Assembly (NCBI RefSeq): GCF_004346925.1
Contig: NZ_CP031167.1
Location: forward strand, 826,001-890,000
Reading direction: 5' to 3'
Source of the DNA: Stenotrophomonas sp. ASS1
Lineage (GTDB): Bacteria; Pseudomonadota; Gammaproteobacteria; Xanthomonadales; Xanthomonadaceae
DNA length: 64,000 nt
A program made the translations under genes and the position numbers. Of this stretch, positions 1-9,009 are shown one piece after another; position 1 is the first letter of the stretch, and every line of letters starts with the position of its first letter. The notes beneath the pieces were generated by a model. The model was not told the origin of the DNA and ran no database searches. It worked only from the letters and a program-made list of their open reading frames with translations.

Positions 1-455
1 AGGCTGGCAACACCCTGCCGCTGCGCAACATCCCGGTCGGCACCACCATCCACTGCATCGAACTGAAGCCGGGCAAGGGCGCTCAGATCGCTCGCGCCGC
101 TGGTGCGGCCGTGCAGCTGGTGGCTCGCGAAGGCATCTACGCCACCCTGCGCCTGCGCTCGGGTGAAATGCGTAAGGTTCCGGTCGAGTGCTGCGCCACC
201 ATCGGCGAAGTCGGCAACGACGAGCACAGCCTGGAAAAGCTGGGCAAGGCCGGTGCCAAGCGTTGGCGCGGCGTCCGCCCGACCGTTCGTGGTGCTGCCA
301 TGAACCCGGTTGACCACCCGCACGGTGGTGGTGAGGCGAAGGCCGGCCAGGGTAACCCGCATCCGGTCACCCCGTGGGGTGTCCCGACCAAGGGTTACAA
401 GACGCGCCATAACAAGCGCACTCAGCAGTTCATCGTCCGCGATCGTAGGGGCTAA
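1..455 (+). CDS. rplB: 50S ribosomal protein L2, 3' part
   Basis: C-terminal half of L2, cut by the left window edge; the reading frame starts at base 3. L2 is a primary 23S rRNA-binding protein needed for subunit association and peptidyl transfer. The conserved segment '[17 protein letters not shown]' is present, including the universally conserved His of the HPHGGG loop, as is the basic tail ending in 'IVRDRRG'. The stop at 453-455 is followed within 6 bases by rpsS, as in the S10 operon of other proteobacteria. The start codon lies outside the window. Confidence 0.97.
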
Positions 456-461
456 TCGACC

Positions 462-731
462 ATGGCACGTTCACTCAAGAAGGGCCCGTTCGTCGATCAC
501 CACCTCGTCAAGAAGGTGGAGGCCGCTGCGGGCAGCAAGAAGCCGATCAAGACCTGGTCGCGCCGTTCGATGATCCTGCCTGACATGGTAGGCGTCACCA
601 TTGCCGTGCATAACGGCAAGAACCACATCCCGGTTCTCGTCAACGAGAACATGGTCGGCCACAAGCTCGGCGAATTTGCCATCACCCGGACCTTCAAGGG
701 TCACGGTGGTGACAAGAAGTCGGGCAAGTAA
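462..731 (+). CDS. rpsS: 30S ribosomal protein S19
   Basis: Full-length S19 (89 aa), which binds 16S rRNA in the head of the small subunit with S13. The family signature '[13 protein letters not shown]' opens the protein and '[16 protein letters not shown]' closes it. It lies 6 bases after rplB and just before rplV, so it is translated from the S10 operon mRNA. Nothing unusual in length or composition. Confidence 0.98.
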   Translation: MARSLKKGPFVDHHLVKKVEAAAGSKKPIKTWSRRSMILPDMVGVTIAVHNGKNHIPVLVNENMVGHKLGEFAITRTFKGHGGDKKSGK

Positions 732-743
732 GGAGAGATGACA

Positions 744-1079
744 ATGGAAGCGAAAGCCATCCTGCGCACTGCGCGCATCTCCCCGCAGAAGGCTCGTCTG
801 GTCGCTGACCAGGTGCGCGGTCTGCCGGCCGAACGTGCGGTCAACCTGCTGAAGTTCTCGGACAAGAAGGCTGCCCACCTGATCAAGAAGGTGGTGGAGT
901 CGGCAATTGCCAACGCCGAGAACAACCAGGGCGCCGACGTCGACGAGCTGAAGGTTCAGACCATCATGGTTGATGAAGGTCCGACCCTGAAGCGTTTCAT
1001 GGCGCGGGCGAAAGGCCGCGGTACCCGCATCCTCAAGCGCACCAGCCACATCACTGTGGTTGTGGGCGCCGCCAAGTAA
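744..1079 (+). CDS. rplV: 50S ribosomal protein L22
   Basis: L22 (111 aa from this start) lines part of the exit tunnel through its beta-hairpin; '[20 protein letters not shown]' is the tunnel loop region. An ATG at 738 is also in frame (adding MT), but it directly abuts the GGAGAG motif at 732-737. The ATG at 744 has proper Shine-Dalgarno spacing and gives the usual 'MEAKAILR' N-terminus, so 744 is preferred. Member of the S10 operon. Confidence 0.96.
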   Translation: MEAKAILRTARISPQKARLVADQVRGLPAERAVNLLKFSDKKAAHLIKKVVESAIANAENNQGADVDELKVQTIMVDEGPTLKRFMARAKGRGTRILKRTSHITVVVGAAK

Positions 1080-1097
1080 GCGGATAAGGAAAAGACC

Positions 1098-1832
1098 ATG
1101 GGTCATAAAGTTCATCCGATTGGTATCCGCCTCGGCATTTCCAAGGACTGGAACTCCAAGTGGTACGCCAACAAGGCCGAGTTCGCTGGTTACCTGGCAG
1201 CCGACCTGAAAGTGCGCGAAATGCTGCGCAAGAAGCTGGCTCAGGCCGGCATCAGCAAGATCCTGATCGAGCGTCCGGCCAAGACCGCTCGCGTGACGAT
1301 CCACACCGCCCGTCCGGGCGTGGTGATCGGCAAGCGCGGTGAGGACATCGAGAAGCTGCGCAAGGAAGTGAGCGAGATGATGGGCGTCCCGGCGCACATC
1401 AACGTCACCGAAGTGCGCAAGCCGGAACTGGACGCGCAGCTCGTTGCCGAGTCGATCGCCCAGCAGCTGGAGCGTCGCATCATGTTCCGCCGTGCAATGA
1501 AGCGCTCGGTCGGCAACGCGATGCGCCTGGGTGCCCTGGGCATCAAGGTCAACGTCGGTGGCCGCCTCAACGGTGCAGAAATCGCCCGTTCGGAGTGGTA
1601 CCGCGAAGGCCGCGTGCCGCTGCACACCCTGCGTGCCGACATCGACTATGGCTTCGCTGAAGCCAAGACGACCTACGGCATCATCGGCATCAAGGTCTGG
1701 ATCTACAAGGGCGAGGTCTTCGATTTCTCCCAGGTTGGCCAGGAAAAGCAGGACGACACCCCGTCGCGCAACGATCGTCACGATCGCGGCGACCGTGGTG
1801 ACCGTCAGCGCCCGGCCCGTGAAGCGAGGTAA
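1098..1832 (+). CDS. rpsC: 30S ribosomal protein S3
   Basis: S3 (244 aa) sits at the mRNA entry channel. The N-terminal KH domain carries its GxxG loop at residues 78-81 ('[12 protein letters not shown]'), and the C-terminal S3 domain ends in '[10 protein letters not shown]'. After that comes a charged low-complexity tail of about 35 residues rich in Asp/Arg pairs ('[15 protein letters not shown]'), longer than the short basic tail of the E. coli protein. Preceded by AAGGAAAAG. The 18-base gap from rplV fits one operon. Confidence 0.98.
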   Translation: MGHKVHPIGIRLGISKDWNSKWYANKAEFAGYLAADLKVREMLRKKLAQAGISKILIERPAKTARVTIHTARPGVVIGKRGEDIEKLRKEVSEMMGVPAHINVTEVRKPELDAQLVAESIAQQLERRIMFRRAMKRSVGNAMRLGALGIKVNVGGRLNGAEIARSEWYREGRVPLHTLRADIDYGFAEAKTTYGIIGIKVWIYKGEVFDFSQVGQEKQDDTPSRNDRHDRGDRGDRQRPAREAR

Positions 1833-1837
1833 CGACA

Positions 1838-2251
1838 ATGTTGCAACCCAAGCGAACCAAGTACCGCAAGGTACACAAGGGCCGTAACGATGGCCTGAGC
1901 TGGAGCGCCAACGCTGTCAGCTTCGGCGAATACGGCCTGAAGGCAACCGCACACGGTCAGCTGACCGCGCGTCAGATCGAAGCGGCCCGCCGCTCGATCA
2001 GCCGCTACGTCAAGCGCGGCGGCAAGATGTGGATCCGCGTGTTCCCCGACAAGCCCATCACCAAGAAGCCCATCGAAGTCCGAATGGGTTCTGGTAAGGG
2101 CAACGTGGAATACTGGGTGGCCCAGATCCAGCCCGGCCGCATGATCTATGAAATCGAGGGTGTTTCCGAGGAAGTGGCTCGCGAGGCGTTCCGCCTGGCC
2201 GCCGCCAAGCTCTCGGTCACCACCACTTTCGTGACCCGTACGGTGCGCTGA
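1838..2251 (+). CDS. rplP: 50S ribosomal protein L16
   Basis: L16 (137 aa) organises the A-site tRNA region of the large subunit. It has the typical start '[17 protein letters not shown]' and the conserved '[18 protein letters not shown]'. The last base of its TGA stop is the first base of the rpmC ATG, a classic translational coupling. Confidence 0.98.
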   Translation: MLQPKRTKYRKVHKGRNDGLSWSANAVSFGEYGLKATAHGQLTARQIEAARRSISRYVKRGGKMWIRVFPDKPITKKPIEVRMGSGKGNVEYWVAQIQPGRMIYEIEGVSEEVAREAFRLAAAKLSVTTTFVTRTVR

Positions 2252-2436
2252 TGGATATCAAAACTCTCCGTGAAAAGTCGGCTGACGAACTCAAGGCCCA
2301 CCTGATCGACCTGCGTAAGGAACAGTTCTCTGTCCGTATGCAGCAGGTCACCGGCCAGCTGCCGAAGACCCACGACATTCGCCGGGTCCGTCGCGAGATT
2401 GCTCGCGTCAAGACCCTGCTCGGCAGCACGAAGTAA
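2251..2436 (+). CDS. rpmC: 50S ribosomal protein L29
   Basis: L29 (61 aa), a small two-helix protein at the tunnel exit near the trigger-factor docking site. It shows the family pattern '[17 protein letters not shown]' and '[15 protein letters not shown]'. Its ATG overlaps the rplP stop by one base (TGATG at 2249-2253), so it is probably coupled to L16 translation. Normal length. Confidence 0.97.
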   Translation: MDIKTLREKSADELKAHLIDLRKEQFSVRMQQVTGQLPKTHDIRRVRREIARVKTLLGSTK

Positions 2437-2447
2437 GGATGGCCGCT

Positions 2448-2717
2448 ATGAGCGACAATACTGAAAAGAAGACGCTGCGCACGGTCGAAGGCCGTGTCGT
2501 CAGCAACAAGATGGACAAGACGGTTACCGTCCTGGTTGAGCGTCAGGTCAAGCACGCGCTGTACGGCAAGTACATCAAGCGCTCGACGAAGCTGCACGCC
2601 CACGATGCCGACAACGCCTGCAAGGAAGGCGATGTCGTCCGCGTGACCGAGATTGCTCCGATGTCCAAGACCAAGAACTGGCGCGTGGTGGAAGTCATCA
2701 CGCGCGCGGCTGAATAA
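2448..2717 (+). CDS. rpsQ: 30S ribosomal protein S17
   Basis: S17 (89 aa from this start), an OB-fold 16S rRNA-binding protein; the conserved segments '[18 protein letters not shown]' and '[10 protein letters not shown]' are present. An in-frame ATG at 2439 would add MAA, but it touches the AAGGA motif that overlaps the rpmC stop. The ATG at 2448 has the better spacing and is preferred. S10/spc gene order is preserved. Confidence 0.95.
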   Translation: MSDNTEKKTLRTVEGRVVSNKMDKTVTVLVERQVKHALYGKYIKRSTKLHAHDADNACKEGDVVRVTEIAPMSKTKNWRVVEVITRAAE

Positions 2718-2728
2718 GGAGCTGAATC

Positions 2729-3097
2729 ATGATCCAGATGCAGAGCTACCTTGACGTCGCGGACAATTCGGGTGCCAAGCAGGTGATGTGCTTCAAGGTG
2801 CTGGGTGGTTCCAAGCGCCGTTACGCCGGCATCGGCGACATCATCAAGGTCACCGTGAAGGATGCGATTCCGCGCGGCAAGGTCAAGAAGGGTGAAGTGT
2901 ATGACGCCGTCGTGGTGCGTACCCGCAAGGGTGTGCGTCGCGCCGACGGCTCGCTGATCCGCTTCGACGGCAACGCTGCCGTTCTGCTGAACAGCAAGCA
3001 GGAGCCGATCGGTACCCGTATCTTCGGGCCGGTGACCCGTGAACTTCGTTCGGAGAAGTTCATGAAGATCGTCTCGCTCGCTCCCGAAGTGCTGTGA
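2729..3097 (+). CDS. rplN: 50S ribosomal protein L14
   Basis: L14 (122 aa) forms an intersubunit bridge with 16S helix 14 and is the target of the silencing factor RsfS. It has the universally conserved start '[17 protein letters not shown]' and the end 'EVL'. AAGGAG lies at the end of rpsQ with good spacing. First gene of the classical spc operon, but here only 11 bases from rpsQ, so the S10 and spc units appear to be run together. Confidence 0.98.
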
Positions 3098-3113
3098 GCG
3101 ACAGGAGATAATC

Positions 3114-3431
3114 ATGGCTAACCGTATCAAGAAGGGCGACCAGGTTGTCGTCAACGCTGGCAAGGACAAGGGCAAGCAGGGCGAAGTCGTCCGCGTCGAC
3201 GGCGACCGTGTGGTCGTCGCCAACGTGAACATCGTCAAGCGCCACACCAAGCCGAACCCGCAGGCAGGTGTTGCCGGCGGCGTGGTCGAGCGCGAAGCTT
3301 CGATCCATATCTCCAACGTGAATGTTCTGAACCCGGCTTCGGGCAAGGGCGAACGCGTTGGCTTCAAGGTGCTGGAGGATGGACGCAAACTGCGTGTGTT
3401 CCGCTCCAGCGGTGAGGCGCTCGACGCCTGA
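3114..3431 (+). CDS. rplX: 50S ribosomal protein L24
   Basis: L24 (105 aa), an assembly initiator with a KOW domain at the N-terminus ('[20 protein letters not shown]'), followed by '[16 protein letters not shown]'. Preceded by AGGAGA. It lies between rplN and rplE as expected. No anomalies. Confidence 0.98.
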
Positions 3432-3442
3432 GGAATGAGAAG

Positions 3443-3985
3443 ATGAGTTCCCGTCTCGAAAAGTTCTACAAGGACGAAGTGGTGCCGGCGCTGATGAAGC
3501 AGTTCGGCTACACCAATCCGATGGAAGTGCCGAAGCTGGTCAAGGTCACCCTGAACATGGGTGTCGGCGAAGCGGCCACCAACAAGAAGATCCTGGAAAA
3601 CGCCGTCGGCGACATGACCAAGATTTCCGGCCAGAAGCCGGTTGTCACCAAGTCGCGTGTGTCGGTTGCGTCGTTCAAGATCCGCGATGGTTGGCCGATC
3701 GGCTGCAAGACCACGCTGCGTCGCCACAAGATGTACGAGTTCCTGGATCGCCTGATCAACATCTCGCTGCCGCGCGTGCGCGACTTCCGTGGTGTTTCCG
3801 GTCGTTCCTTCGACGGCCGCGGCAACTTCAACATGGGTGTGAAGGAGCAGATCATCTTCCCGGAAATCGACTTCGACGCCGTCGACGCGATCCGCGGTAT
3901 GGATATCGCCATCACCACCACTGCGAAGACCGACGCGGAAGCGAAGGCGCTGCTGGCAGCGTTCAAGTTCCCGTTCCGTAACTGA
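3443..3985 (+). CDS. rplE: 50S ribosomal protein L5
   Basis: L5 (180 aa) binds 5S rRNA and contacts the P-site tRNA. Conserved blocks are '[18 protein letters not shown]', '[19 protein letters not shown]' and '[18 protein letters not shown]'. Length matches the E. coli protein (179 aa). It is 11 bases after rplX and 18 bases before rpsN. Confidence 0.98.
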   Translation: MSSRLEKFYKDEVVPALMKQFGYTNPMEVPKLVKVTLNMGVGEAATNKKILENAVGDMTKISGQKPVVTKSRVSVASFKIRDGWPIGCKTTLRRHKMYEFLDRLINISLPRVRDFRGVSGRSFDGRGNFNMGVKEQIIFPEIDFDAVDAIRGMDIAITTTAKTDAEAKALLAAFKFPFRN

Positions 3986-4003
3986 TCTGTCGAGGAAACC
4001 GAA

Positions 4004-4309
4004 ATGGCAAAGACCTCCATGGTCAACCGCGACATCAAGCGGGAAAAGCTGGCAAAGAAGTACGCTGAAAAGCGTGCAGCTCTGAAGAAGATCGTGTCCT
4101 CCGTGGACGCGACCTACGAAGAGAAGATCGACGCCGCAACCAAGCTGGCCAAGCTGCCGCGCGATTCGTCGCCGAGCCGCCAGCGCAACCGTTGCGAGCT
4201 GTCGGGTCGTCCGCGTGGCGTCTACAGCAAGTTCGGCCTGGGCCGTAACAAGCTGCGTGAAGCCACCATGCGCGGCGACGTCCCGGGTCTGCGCAAGGCC
4301 AGCTGGTAA
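4004..4309 (+). CDS. rpsN: 30S ribosomal protein S14, zinc-independent form
   Basis: S14 of 101 aa, the long C-minus form: it lacks the two CxxC zinc motifs and has a single Cys in '[14 protein letters not shown]'. Binds the head of 16S rRNA. GAGGAAACCGAA precedes the ATG. It is followed by an unusual 258-base gap before rpsH that contains a perfect terminator-like hairpin, so part of the transcription may stop here. Confidence 0.97.
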   Translation: MAKTSMVNRDIKREKLAKKYAEKRAALKKIVSSVDATYEEKIDAATKLAKLPRDSSPSRQRNRCELSGRPRGVYSKFGLGRNKLREATMRGDVPGLRKASW

Positions 4310-4567
4310 TCCCAGCCGGCCCTGCGATCAGGCGCCCCTTCGGGGGTTCCTGAACCGGGCAGGGGAGGCATTCAGCTTTCCCGACGCAAAAAAACCGAAG
4401 AGCCCGGCGCAAGCCGGGCTCTTTTGGCGTATACTCCCGCGTCTTGCCCTGTGCAAACGGGGTTGTAGGAGTGGGCCCTTGGCCCGCTGCATCAAGGGAC
4501 CTGGCCCGTTTCCAGGAGACAACAGATTTTCGCGAAAGCGGATATCGGTGCACTCAAAGGTACTCAT
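4310..4567 (+). promoter_or_regulatory. Structured rpsN-rpsH spacer
   Basis: A 258-base gap inside an operon that is otherwise packed with 6-20 base gaps. It holds a terminator-like hairpin (4398-4425), a TATACT motif (4430-4435) right after it, and three further small hairpins: GGGCC/GGCCC at 4473-4485, CCTGG/CCAGG at 4500-4516, and a CGC-GAAA-GCG stem with GNRA tetraloop at 4531-4540. I infer an attenuator plus internal promoter and leader for rpsH onward. No convincing -35 box is visible. Confidence 0.5.
4398..4425 (+). terminator. Intrinsic terminator/attenuator after rpsN
   Basis: Perfect 11-bp stem AAGAGCCCGGC / GCCGGGCTCTT with a GCAA loop, followed by TT. An A-run at 4388-4394 lies just upstream. 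Strong hairpin but short U tract, so partial termination or attenuation is likely. Confidence 0.6.
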
Positions 4568-4966
4568 ATGAGCATGACTGATCCCATCGCCGACCTGCTG
4601 GTCCGCATCAAGAATGCGGCCGCGGTTGGCAAGCAGACGGTGAAAGCCCCGTCGTCCAAGATCAAGGTTGCGATTGCCCAGGTCCTGAAGGACGAGGGTT
4701 ACATCACCGACCTGCGCGTGACCCAGCTGGAAAACAACAAGTCCGAGCTGGAAATCGTGCTGAAGTATTTCGAAGGCAAGCCGGTCATCGCGACCCTGAA
4801 GCGCTTCTCGCGTTCGGGCCTGCGCCAGTACCGCGGCAAGAGCGAGCTGCCGAAGGTCATGAACGGCCTGGGTATCTCCATCATTTCCACCTCCAAGGGC
4901 ATCATGACTGATGCGCAGGCGCGCCAGCTGGGCGTCGGCGGCGAAGTCCTGTGCTTCGTGGCCTAA
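4568..4966 (+). CDS. rpsH: 30S ribosomal protein S8
   Basis: S8 (132 aa), a central-domain 16S rRNA binder and in E. coli the autoregulator of the spc operon. The canonical start '[17 protein letters not shown]' and the RNA-binding segment '[21 protein letters not shown]' are visible. Start at 4568 follows AAAGG with suitable spacing. The long structured leader in front of it could be where S8 feedback acts in this lineage, but that is inference. Confidence 0.98.
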   Translation: MSMTDPIADLLVRIKNAAAVGKQTVKAPSSKIKVAIAQVLKDEGYITDLRVTQLENNKSELEIVLKYFEGKPVIATLKRFSRSGLRQYRGKSELPKVMNGLGISIISTSKGIMTDAQARQLGVGGEVLCFVA

Positions 4967-4984
4967 GGCGAAAGGAGTAGAACT

Positions 4985-5509
4985 ATGTCCCGCGTAGCCA
5001 AGAAGCCGATCGACCTGGGTAAGGTTGAACTGAACGTCCAGTCGGACAGCGTCACCGCCAAGGGCCCGAAGGGCACCCTGTCGCTGGCCAAGCCGGCCGG
5101 TATTGCCATCAACGTCGACAACGGCGTTGCCACCCTGAGCACCGAGAACGCTGACCTGGTCGCACTGACCGGTACCGTGCGTGCGATCCTGTCCAACATG
5201 GTCAAGGGCGTGTCCGAAGGCTTCGAGCGCAAGCTGGAGCTGGTCGGCGTGGGTTACCGCGCTGCCATGCAGGGCAAGGACCTGAGCCTGTCGCTGGGCT
5301 TCTCGCATCCGGTCGTGTTCGTGGCGCCGGAAGGCATCACCCTGTCGACCCCGACCCAGACCGAGATCCTGGTCCAGGGCGCTGACAAGCAGGTCGTCGG
5401 TGAAGTTGCCGCCAAGATCCGTGCGTTCCGCAAGCCGGAGCCGTACAAGGGCAAGGGCGTGAAGTACTCCGACGAAGTCATCATCCGTAAGGAAGCCAAG
5501 AAGGCATAA
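4985..5509 (+). CDS. rplF: 50S ribosomal protein L6
   Basis: L6 (174 aa), two similar domains, binds near the sarcin-ricin loop. It contains '[18 protein letters not shown]' at the start and the rRNA-binding C-terminal motif '[16 protein letters not shown]'. AAAGGAG precedes the start. An 86-base structured gap separates it from rplR, longer than usual. Confidence 0.97.
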
Positions 5510-5595
5510 GCGCGAGTCCCTCGCAAGAGCCCGCACATCCCTGTGCGGACTTCTCAGGGAAAAGCTCTTCCTTCAGCTTTCAAGGAATAATCAAA
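5510..5595 (+). promoter_or_regulatory. Hairpin-bearing rplF-rplR spacer
   Basis: Contains a perfect inner hairpin CCGCACA/TGTGCGG (5531-5548, loop TCCC) enclosed by AAGAGC (5525-5530) and GCTCTT (5564-5569), so a two-tier RNA fold is possible. No U tract. I infer an RNA stability, processing or protein-binding element; function unknown. Confidence 0.4.
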
Positions 5596-5949
5596 ATGAA
5601 CAAGAACATCGCCCGCCTGCGTCGCGCCAAGTCGACCCGCGCCCACATCCGTGAGCTCGGCGTCGCCCGCCTGTCGGTGCTGCGCACCGGCCAGCACCTG
5701 TACGCCCAGGTCTTCACCGCCGACGGTTCCAAGGTGCTGGCTGCCGCCAACACCACCCAGACCGACGTCATGGAAGGCCTGAAGAACGGCAAGAACGCCG
5801 ATGCCGCCGCCAAGGTTGGCCGCATCGTCGCCGAGCGCGCCAAGGCCGCCGGCGTCGAGAAGGTTGCCTTCGATCGTTCGGGCTACCGCTACCACGGCCG
5901 CATCAAGGCCCTGGCAGAAGCGGCCCGCGAAGCCGGCCTGCAGTTCTAA
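5596..5949 (+). CDS. rplR: 50S ribosomal protein L18
   Basis: L18 (117 aa) delivers 5S rRNA to the central protuberance together with L5. Contains the family end '[20 protein letters not shown]' and 'AREAGLQF'. AAGGAA lies 9 bases upstream. Flanked on both sides by unusually long non-coding spacers. Confidence 0.97.
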   Translation: MNKNIARLRRAKSTRAHIRELGVARLSVLRTGQHLYAQVFTADGSKVLAAANTTQTDVMEGLKNGKNADAAAKVGRIVAERAKAAGVEKVAFDRSGYRYHGRIKALAEAAREAGLQF

Positions 5950-6110
5950 GGGACAAGGGCAGGGGGTCATTGGCCTCCTGCCTGCCTGCTCGCCAGCCTG
6001 AGTGAGGCTGGACGGCGCCGCTCTTCTGCAGCGGCCAACCGGAACGCCGCGTCACGCCACAACCATAAGCGGCTTCGAGCCGTACATACCCAAACAACCA
6101 AGGAATCAAC
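5950..6110 (+). promoter_or_regulatory. Structured rplR-rpsE spacer
   Basis: A 161-base gap with three hairpins in series: GGCAGG/CCTGCC (5958-5982), CCAGCCT/AGGCTGG (5993-6011, loop GAGTG) and GCCGCT/AGCGGC (6017-6035). An AAGGAA ribosome-binding site precedes rpsE. Most proteobacteria have only about 10-20 bases here. Possible leader or processing region; no clear promoter seen. Confidence 0.4.
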
Positions 6111-6653
6111 ATGGCAGAAGAGCGTCAGCAGCGGGGTCGCGATCGCGACCGTAACCGCGAAGAGAAGATCGACGACGGCATGATCGAAAAGCTGGTCGCG
6201 GTCAACCGCGTCAGCAAGACCGTCAAGGGTGGCCGCCAGTTCACCTTCACCGCCCTGACCGTTGTCGGCGACGGCGAAGGCAAGGTCGGTTTCGGTTATG
6301 GCAAGGCCCGCGAAGTGCCGGTCGCCATCCAGAAGTCGATGGAACAGGCCCGCAAGAACCTGGTCAGCGTTGACCTGAACAACGGCACCCTGTGGCACAC
6401 CATCAAGGATGGTCACGGCGCAGCCCGCGTGTTCATGCAGCCGGCTTCGGAAGGTACCGGCGTCATCGCCGGCGGTGCCATGCGCGCCGTGCTGGAAGCG
6501 GTTGGCGTGAAGAACGTGCTGGCCAAGGCCACCGGTTCGCGCAACCCGATCAACCTGGTGCGTGCCACCGTGAAGGGCCTGTCTGCTGCGCAGTCGCCGG
6601 CCCGCATCGCGGCCAAGCGCGGCAAGAAGGTGGAGGAACTCAACCATGGCTAA
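6111..6653 (+). CDS. rpsE: 30S ribosomal protein S5
   Basis: S5 (180 aa), which shapes decoding fidelity and the mRNA entry tunnel. N-terminal double-stranded-RNA-binding-like domain ('[19 protein letters not shown]') and C-terminal domain ('[19 protein letters not shown]'). The N-terminus has an Arg/Asp/Gln-rich extension ('[17 protein letters not shown]'). It overlaps the start of rpmD by 8 bases, so the two are probably coupled. Confidence 0.97.
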
Positions 6654-6837
6654 TGAGTCCAACAAGACTGTCAAGGTCCGCCTGGTGCGTGGCCTGCGTG
6701 GCACCCAGTCGCGTCACCGCCTGTCGGTGCGTGCCCTGGGCCTGAACAAGCTCAACGATGTGCGTGAACTGAAGGACAGCCCGCAGGTGCGCGGCCTGAT
6801 CAACAAGGTTCAGTACCTCGTCCAGGTTGAGGAGTAA
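6646..6837 (+). CDS. rpmD: 50S ribosomal protein L30
   Basis: L30 (63 aa), a small 5S/23S rRNA-associated protein. '[20 protein letters not shown]' and 'MINKVQYLV'-like '[13 protein letters not shown]' are diagnostic of the prokaryotic form. The ATG lies inside the last codons of rpsE. Six bases separate it from rplO. Confidence 0.96.
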
Positions 6838-6843
6838 TCGACC

Positions 6844-7287
6844 ATGACTCTGCGTCTCAATGAACTGAGCCCGGCACCGGGCGCCCGCACCGAGCGTACC
6901 CGCGTCGGTCGCGGTATCGGTTCGGGCCTGGGCAAGACTGCCGGCCGCGGCCACAAGGGTTCGTTCGCCCGCAAGGGTGGCGGCAAGATCAAGGCTGGCT
7001 TCGAAGGCGGCCAGACCCCCATGCAGCGTCGTCTGCCGAAGATCGGCTTCCGTTCGCCGATCGCCAAGGACACCGCTGAAGTGCTGCTGTACGCGCTGGA
7101 CAAGCTGCCGGCCGGTGAGATCGACTTCGCCGCCCTGCGTGCTGCCAAGCTGGTCCCGAGCACTGCCAAGAAGGCCAAGGTCGTCGTCAAGGGCGAAGTG
7201 ACCAAGGCGTTCACCCTGAAGGGTATTGCTGCCACGGCGGGTGCCAAGGCCGCGATCGAAGCTGCCGGCGGCAGCGTAACGGAGTAA
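6844..7287 (+). CDS. rplO: 50S ribosomal protein L15
   Basis: L15 (147 aa), a late-assembly 23S rRNA binder with an extended Gly/Lys/Arg-rich N-terminal tail ('[20 protein letters not shown]') and a globular C-terminal domain. It ends 7 bases before secY, the usual neighbour. Confidence 0.97.
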   Translation: MTLRLNELSPAPGARTERTRVGRGIGSGLGKTAGRGHKGSFARKGGGKIKAGFEGGQTPMQRRLPKIGFRSPIAKDTAEVLLYALDKLPAGEIDFAALRAAKLVPSTAKKAKVVVKGEVTKAFTLKGIAATAGAKAAIEAAGGSVTE

Positions 7288-7294
7288 GAAAATC

Positions 7295-8662
7295 ATGGCG
7301 CAAGCTGGCATCGGTAACCTCGCGGGCGGAATGGGCAAGTTCACTGAACTTCGCCAACGTTTGCTGTTCGTCGTCGGGGCTTTGATCGTCTATCGCATCG
7401 GCTGCTACGTGCCGGTGCCGGGCGTCAATCCCGATGCCATGCTTGCCATGATGCAACAGCAGGGCGGCGGCATCGTGGACATGTTCAACATGTTCTCGGG
7501 CGGCGCCCTGCACCGTTTCAGCATCTTCGCGCTGAACGTGATGCCGTACATCTCGGCATCGATCGTGATGCAGCTGGCCGTGCACATCTTCCCCGCCCTG
7601 AAGGCGATGCAGAAGGAAGGTGAGTCCGGCCGCCGCAAGATCACCCAGTATTCGCGCATCGGCGCCGTGCTGCTGGCAGTGGTGCAGGGCGGCTCGATCG
7701 CGCTGGCCCTGCAGGGCCAGGTCTCGCCGTCGGGCGCTCCGGTCGTGTATGCGCCGGGCATGGGCTTCGTGCTCACCGCCGTGGTCGCGCTGACCGCCGG
7801 CACCATGTTCCTGATGTGGGTCGGTGAGCAGGTCACCGAACGCGGCATCGGCAATGGCGTGTCGCTGATCATCTTCGCCGGTATCGTCGCAGGCCTGCCG
7901 GGTGCGATCATCCACACCTTCGACGCCTACCGCGACGGCAACATCCAGTTCATCCAGCTGCTGCTGATCGCCATCGTCGTGCTCGCCTTCACCTTCTTCG
8001 TGGTGTTCGTCGAGCGTGGCCAGCGCCGGATCACGGTCAACTACGCGCGCCGCCAGGGCGGTCGCAACGCGTACATGAACCAGACCTCGTTCCTGCCGCT
8101 GAAGCTCAACATGGCCGGCGTTATCCCGGCGATCTTCGCCTCGAGCCTGCTGGCCTTCCCGGCCACCCTGGCCATGTGGTCCGGCCAGGCTGCCAACCAG
8201 AGCAGCTTCGGCCAGGTCCTGCAGAAGGTCGCCAACGCGCTCGGCCCGGGCGAGCCGCTGCACATGATCGTGTTCGCTGCGCTGATCACCGGTTTCGCGT
8301 TCTTCTATACCGCGCTGGTGTTCAACTCGCAGGAAACCGCCGACAACCTGAAGAAGTCGGGCGCGCTGATTCCGGGCATCCGTCCGGGCAAGGCCACCGC
8401 CGATTACATCGACGGCGTGCTGACCCGCCTGACCGCAGCCGGCTCGGCCTACCTGGTGATCGTCTGCCTGCTGCCGGAACTGATGCGCACGCAGCTGAAC
8501 GCCTCGTTCTACTTCGGTGGTACTTCGCTGCTGATCGTGGTGGTGGTGGTGATGGACTTCATCGCCCAGGTGCAGGCGCACCTGATGTCCCACCAGTACG
8601 AGAGCCTGCTGAAGAAGGCCAACCTGAAGGGCGGCAACCGCGGCGGTTTTGCCCGCGGCTGA
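7295..8662 (+). CDS. secY: Preprotein translocase subunit SecY
   Basis: SecY (455 aa), the ten-helix channel of the SecYEG translocon in the inner membrane. Visible marks are '[16 protein letters not shown]' in helix 1 and the plug region, '[19 protein letters not shown]', and the cytoplasmic loop '[27 protein letters not shown]'. It closes the spc operon. A TTGCCC box (8649-8654) in its last codons may be the -35 element of a promoter for the alpha operon. In many bacteria rpmJ follows secY; it is not found here. Confidence 0.98.
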   Translation: MAQAGIGNLAGGMGKFTELRQRLLFVVGALIVYRIGCYVPVPGVNPDAMLAMMQQQGGGIVDMFNMFSGGALHRFSIFALNVMPYISASIVMQLAVHIFPALKAMQKEGESGRRKITQYSRIGAVLLAVVQGGSIALALQGQVSPSGAPVVYAPGMGFVLTAVVALTAGTMFLMWVGEQVTERGIGNGVSLIIFAGIVAGLPGAIIHTFDAYRDGNIQFIQLLLIAIVVLAFTFFVVFVERGQRRITVNYARRQGGRNAYMNQTSFLPLKLNMAGVIPAIFASSLLAFPATLAMWSGQAANQSSFGQVLQKVANALGPGEPLHMIVFAALITGFAFFYTALVFNSQETADNLKKSGALIPGIRPGKATADYIDGVLTRLTAAGSAYLVIVCLLPELMRTQLNASFYFGGTSLLIVVVVVMDFIAQVQAHLMSHQYESLLKKANLKGGNRGGFARG

Positions 8663-8677
8663 TTGGCCTGTTATACT
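8649..8677 (+). promoter_or_regulatory. Putative sigma-70 promoter of the alpha operon
   Basis: TTGCCC (8649-8654) and TATACT (8672-8677) separated by exactly 17 bases. The -35 lies within the end of secY. It would start a transcript with a leader of about 325 bases before rpsM. Confidence 0.5.
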
Positions 8678-9009
8678 TTCGTCTTCCTGACGTGATGGTC
8701 CCTCCGCTTCGCGGACTCCGGCCACACAAACGAAGGGCGGCCCCCGCAGCGGTTCCGGGTGGGGGTGTGATGAGGTGGTCCCGCGCTGGAGTAGCGCGGG
8801 CGGCCCCGGGGGAAACCCCAGGTCCAACCCCATCCGGCGCCGGAGCCTGGGCACACTCCCCAGGCCGGGTTCATGAAACCAATGGTTTCACGGGCTTCCA
8901 TGTAAACCGGAACCTTGTTAGTATCGCTAGTTCACTTTTTTGATCCATCCTGCCGGATTGGCGTGCCCGAGGCGCGCTGTCGGCCATCACTCAGCTGGAG
9001 AACCGCGTC
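8663..9009 (+). promoter_or_regulatory. Long structured leader upstream of rpsM
   Basis: 347 bases with no convincing gene; no L36 (rpmJ) reading frame is present. It contains a perfect 8-bp hairpin CCCGCGCT/AGCGCGGG (8780-8800), a GGGG-AAA-CCCC stem (8809-8819), CCTGG/CCAGG around 8848-8864, and TGAAACC/GGTTTCA around 8872-8890. A weak TAGTAT -10-like box is at 8919-8924. In E. coli S4 represses the alpha operon by binding a pseudoknot in the rpsM leader. This region occupies the equivalent place, but homology of the fold is not shown. Confidence 0.45.

Noticed and set aside
471..1838. Long open frame on the minus strand opposite rpsS-rplV-rpsC
   Set aside because: Strong codon bias of high-GC ribosomal genes keeps the opposite frame open; the product has no recognisable domain and the plus-strand genes are certain.
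4407..4435. Complete sigma-70 promoter before rpsH
   Set aside because: TATACT is good, but the -35 position falls inside the terminator stem and does not resemble TTGACA; kept only as a possible -10.
7211..8854. 547-codon minus-strand frame opposite secY
   Set aside because: His/Gln/Asp-rich translation typical of an antisense shadow; secY is well supported.
8663..9009. Possible rpmJ (L36) gene between secY and rpsM
   Set aside because: No reading frame with the L36 Cys/His pattern was found in any frame of the gap.
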